From: CAWJFP01 sp963842155
GTDB lineage: Bacteria; Pseudomonadota; Alphaproteobacteria; JACZXZ01
Length of the DNA stretch: 64,000 nt
NCBI GenBank assembly: GCA_963842155.1
Contig: CAWJFP010000012.1
Location: 186,001 to 250,000 of the forward strand
Direction: 5' to 3'
Position 1 is the stretch's first letter; every line of letters starts with the position of its first letter. The position numbers and the translations under genes were made by a program. Below the pieces are notes generated by a model. It was given only the letters and a program-made list of their open reading frames with translations, was not told where the DNA came from and ran no database searches. Below, in pieces: positions 61,431-64,000 of this stretch.

Positions 61431-61898
61431 GCGAATTTGCGGAAAATATCGACGCTTGCCGAGGTATTCGGCTGCCCGGCAGGCTTCAGCGATCACACGG
61501 ACGGCGTGGTGGCGGCGACTGTCGCCGTTGCGTTGGGGGCGGTCATGGTGGAAAAGCATTTTACTCTCGATCGCAACCTGCCGGGCCCGGACCATAGGTT
61601 TTCGTCGGACGAATCCGAATTCCGCAACCTTGTCGACGCCGTTCGCGGCGCCGAGAAGGCGCTCGGAGCAGCGGAAATCGGCCTCACGGAAGCCGAGGAA
61701 CAGGGCCGCAAGGCCTATCGCCTATCCTGCGTCGCTGCCCAGGACCTGCCGCTCGGCCATGTTCTGCGGGGAGAGGACATCGCATTTCACCGCCCTGGAA
61801 ATCACCTGCCGCCCAAGGCGGCGGATTGGCTCAAGGGACAGAAGCTGGGCCGTGACGTTGCCAAGGGTAAGCCCTTCGAGTTGGCCGACCTTCATTGA
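61431..61898 (+). pseudogene. neuB: 5'-truncated N-acetylneuraminate synthase-like gene (C-terminal part)
   Basis: About 155 residues matching the C-terminal part of sialic-acid/legionaminic-acid synthases: NLRKISTLAEVFGCPAGFSD with HTDGVVAATVAVALGA, MVEKHFTLDRNLPGPDHRFS and the antifreeze-like SAF domain (AAQDLPLGHVLRGEDIAFHR, KLGRDVAKGKPFELADL). The N-terminal two-fifths to half of the barrel with the PEP-binding region is missing; homology starts abruptly where the opposite-strand aldehyde dehydrogenase homology ends. No start codon with a ribosome binding site is seen. Probably a remnant left by rearrangement, or an assembly junction. Confidence 0.8.
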
Positions 61899-61969
61899 CC
61901 TGCGACGCGGCGGGAATTCGCCGGCTCGATCGACGCGGGCGCGATTGCCATCAGCATCGCGCAATTTCT

Positions 61970-63163
61970 TCAAGGGCGGCGATTTGATTGCTCCGGGGCG
62001 AGCAACCTTGTGGCGATGGCCTCGGCAATAGCGCGATTCCCGTTCGCCGAAACATGGGAATAATCGATATAGACATATTCGTCCCGCAGCCCGTCGAGGA
62101 GGTCGGTCATGTCCAGGATCCAGTCGGCATTCAGCGCGGCGATCTTCTTTCTCAGCAGCCCGTACACGGTCACCAGCTGAATGCCCAATTCCCGGTCCAA
62201 TGACAGATGGTCGCGTCGAGCCTGCCCGAGATAGGCAGTGGGCTCCAGAACGGCGAGGAATTTCAGCCCGTGAGCCTCGGCGACCATCCGGGCGGTCGAC
62301 CAATTGCGCAATAGGGCGTCGACCACGGCGTCTGCGCGGGCGCGGTCCTTGTCGCAGACGAACCGGCTCGGCAATTCATCGGCGGGCTGGTCGGCGCCCG
62401 CGCTCTTCAACGCCGACGCGCGGCCGAGCCGCCCGCGGACATCTTCGGCCAGCATGGCTGTCGGCATCAAGTTGGCCAGCAACAAGCGCCAATAATTTTG
62501 GCGCGGCAGAAAATGCCCTGTGGCGTCTGGAAGTACTCCTTTGTATTTCATGTCGTTTTCGAAAATATCACGTATTTGGGCGTCTTGAACCGTGGCATCA
62601 ACACCAAGATCACGGTCGCATCCAGCCACTACGTCATTTACGCCGCCAAAATCCACCACGGTTTTTACATCATAGCCTTGGGTCGTGCGAGAGAGGAGGA
62701 GATCAAGAGTTTGCCGACTGTTGAAGCCCGTCTCGCCCTCGTTCAATGCGCCACGGCCGGTTATCGCGGTGAACAGCGCCGGGATCGTGTTCTTGTCCAC
62801 CTCTCCCGTTCCCCAGACGACCGAGCCGCCAAGAAAAGCGACGAGAGCGGGACGCTCCGGCTGTTCGGGATCATAGCGGCGCCCAAGTTTGTCGATATTG
62901 ACCGTCGCGGACGCATAGGGCTTGTCGCGCCATCCGACATAGGGAACATATTCGATTTCGGCCCTTTCACTATCTTTGAAATATTGCTGAATCTCGCGCT
63001 CCCGCCCCTTGTAGTTGGGCAGATTTGCGCGTGGATCGTTGCCGGGTCCCTTTCCTAGGGCGCCGGCAGCCTCGAAAAAGCCGATCAACGAGATAGTGGA
63101 GAGCAGGTTGAGCCCGGCGATCAGAGCGAGCACAGCAACGACATTTACGCCGATAGTCTTCAT
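61970..63163 (-). CDS. Membrane-anchored SGNH hydrolase-like protein
   Basis: 397 residues. An N-terminal anchor helix (VNVVAVLALIAGLNLLSTIS) is followed by a periplasmic domain. The block-I region reads LVAFLGGSVVWGTGEVDKNT (GGS in place of GDS), block III is VVDFGGVNDVVAGCD with Asn, and the C-terminal catalytic pair is YIDYSHVSANGNRAIAEAIA (Asp and His). Such proteins modify or de-acylate surface glycans. ATG 63163 is preferred because GGGGTG is well placed; ATG 63199 lacks a ribosome binding site. It is adjacent to the neuB remnant, suggesting a former surface-polysaccharide locus. Confidence 0.8.
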   Translation of the reverse strand: MKTIGVNVVAVLALIAGLNLLSTISLIGFFEAAGALGKGPGNDPRANLPNYKGREREIQQYFKDSERAEIEYVPYVGWRDKPYASATVNIDKLGRRYDPEQPERPALVAFLGGSVVWGTGEVDKNTIPALFTAITGRGALNEGETGFNSRQTLDLLLSRTTQGYDVKTVVDFGGVNDVVAGCDRDLGVDATVQDAQIRDIFENDMKYKGVLPDATGHFLPRQNYWRLLLANLMPTAMLAEDVRGRLGRASALKSAGADQPADELPSRFVCDKDRARADAVVDALLRNWSTARMVAEAHGLKFLAVLEPTAYLGQARRDHLSLDRELGIQLVTVYGLLRKKIAALNADWILDMTDLLDGLRDEYVYIDYSHVSANGNRAIAEAIATRLLAPEQSNRRP

Positions 63164-63500
63164 TCCTGGCACCCCAAGGCGATCATGTGTCGGAAACATT
63201 ACTAGAGCATTACCAGAACCGACGGGCTAAGCGAGTCCGAATTAGATTTTTGGCGGATGCCGGGGCGATTCCTGGTAGTACGGCCGCCCACCTACAGGCC
63301 TGCGCGGCTTTGGGAGGCGCGATGATGACGCGCTGGTTCTTAGTCCAGGAGGAGCCGAGGCATGCTGCGGCGCAGCGCCGTAGACAGCCTGCCGAAATTT
63401 CAAAACACAATATTAACTGCAATCGCTGATTGACTTTTTTCCGACCCGCGACCAATCTGAACCAAAGTCTGTGCGCGAGTTCTTGGGAAAGGCCAAGGCC
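63164..63500. other. Intergenic region, lower GC
   Basis: About 340 bases between divergent genes. TTGACT at 63430–63435 starts an AT-rich promoter-like patch for the following gene. A 35-residue frame at 63321 (MMTRWFLVQEEPRHAAAQRR) has GGGAGG before its ATG, but its Arg-rich content is not convincing. Nothing else is seen. Confidence 0.35.
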
Positions 63501-63989
63501 ATGGATCGGCTTCGTCAGCTTCTTGGAGCGCTTGTCGTCGGGTTAGGCTTGGCCGTTGCGGCTCCTTTGGCACAAGCCGCGCCAATTCCTGCGAGCCTGC
63601 AGCAGGCGATCGATCAGGCCGCTGGCAATCCCACCGCCTTGGCCGCGCTGGTTGCAGCCGCCGTGGCCAAGGACCCGGGCGAGGCGGCGGCGATCGTCTC
63701 TGCGGCCGTCAAAGCCGATCCGGGAGCCGTCGTGCAGATCGCCGTGGCCGCGGCGAAGGCCGCGCCAGGAAAGGCGGCGATCATATTGCTCGCGGCGATT
63801 TCCAGCCTGCCGTTCGACGAGCGGGAAGCGCAGACCGATGCAATCGTCGCGGCGGTGAAGGCGGCCGTTCCGCAAGCTGCGGAGCAAATTGCATTGCTGA
63901 TGAGAGACATCAATCATCGGCCTTACCAATTCGCCTTCCTGTTTTATCAGTCCTTGATTTATGCGCCGGTTCCGGCAAGCCCTCGCTAA
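63501..63989 (+). CDS. Exported Ala-rich repeat protein, unknown function
   Basis: 162 residues from ATG 63501 (MDRLRQLLGALVVGLGLAVA), with a signal peptide cleaved after AQA. The mature part contains imperfect helical repeats of about 16–18 residues with a DPG or APG turn (ALVAAAVAKDPGEAAAIV, SAAVKADPGAVVQIAV, AAAKAAPGKAAIILLA), then a different, more aromatic C-terminus (YQFAFLFYQSLIYAPVPA). An upstream in-frame GTG 63471 is possible. Function is unknown. Confidence 0.7.
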   Translation: MDRLRQLLGALVVGLGLAVAAPLAQAAPIPASLQQAIDQAAGNPTALAALVAAAVAKDPGEAAAIVSAAVKADPGAVVQIAVAAAKAAPGKAAIILLAAISSLPFDEREAQTDAIVAAVKAAVPQAAEQIALLMRDINHRPYQFAFLFYQSLIYAPVPASPR

Positions 63990-64000
63990 GCGCACGAATC

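Noticed and set aside
1..64000. CRISPR arrays, rRNA genes, complete insertion sequences or phage genes
   Set aside because: No regularly spaced repeats, no rRNA-like blocks and no transposase, integrase or phage structural motifs were found on either strand.

Overview
GC-rich DNA of an alphaproteobacterium, probably Rhodospirillales-like. The lineage evidence is conserved gene order: pcm–tolC–PopZ-like–valS at 25.7–31.4 kb, and erpA / dgt–argS–SPOR–nagZ–M50 protease–scpA–scpB at 42.0–49.7 kb. Genes are dense, often overlap by 1–4 bases, and use ATG, GTG and TTG starts.

Layout. 0–10 kb holds a nitrogen-scavenging and uptake block: a divergent allophanate hydrolase-type amidase, an FdrA/DUF1116/carbamate kinase operon (oxamate carbamoyltransferase-like), a gamma-glutamyltransferase, a sodium:solute symporter with its DUF3311 partner, and an MFS transporter. 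10–15 kb has a pterin dehydratase and the proteasome-type protease / alpha-E / circularly permuted ATP-grasp set, with a stand-alone receiver gene between its members. 15–20.5 kb has a fused indolepyruvate oxidoreductase, purB and a DHFR-like gene. 20.5–21 kb has a receiver protein that lacks its phospho-acceptor Asp. 21.1–25.45 kb is a small, lower-GC segment with an intact tRNA-Cys at one end and a degenerate 3' half of tRNA-Cys at the other; it carries a His-rich protein, a phosphate transporter, a CBS/BON protein and tiny membrane proteins. 25.7–49.7 kb is mostly housekeeping, and includes ilvD, a second (split) indolepyruvate oxidoreductase, an OpgC-like acyltransferase with an SGNH hydrolase, and xthA. 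49.7–61.4 kb is a catabolic cluster resembling peroxisomal beta-oxidation: acyl-CoA synthetase, acyl-CoA dehydrogenase, R-type hydratase, MFE-2-like SDR, SCP-x-like thiolase, an HMG-CoA-synthase-like/DUF35 fusion, a diiron ferritin-like protein and an aldehyde dehydrogenase. 61.4–64 kb begins with a beheaded neuB fragment, followed by a membrane-anchored SGNH protein and an exported Ala-rich protein.

Quality of the sequence. At least nine conserved genes, including the essential valS and argS, are broken by single-base indels whose positions can be deduced from the protein families. Sequencing or assembly error is the simplest explanation, so these genes are described as intact genes with frame breaks.

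Most noteworthy: the tRNA-Cys-bounded segment; the thiolase / HMGS-like–DUF35 pair in which Gln occupies the catalytic Cys position; a PopZ-like protein with a duplicated C-terminal module linked by an exact octad repeat; the Asp-less receiver whose ribosome binding site lies beside a hairpin; and a 17-bp tandem repeat directly upstream of purB.
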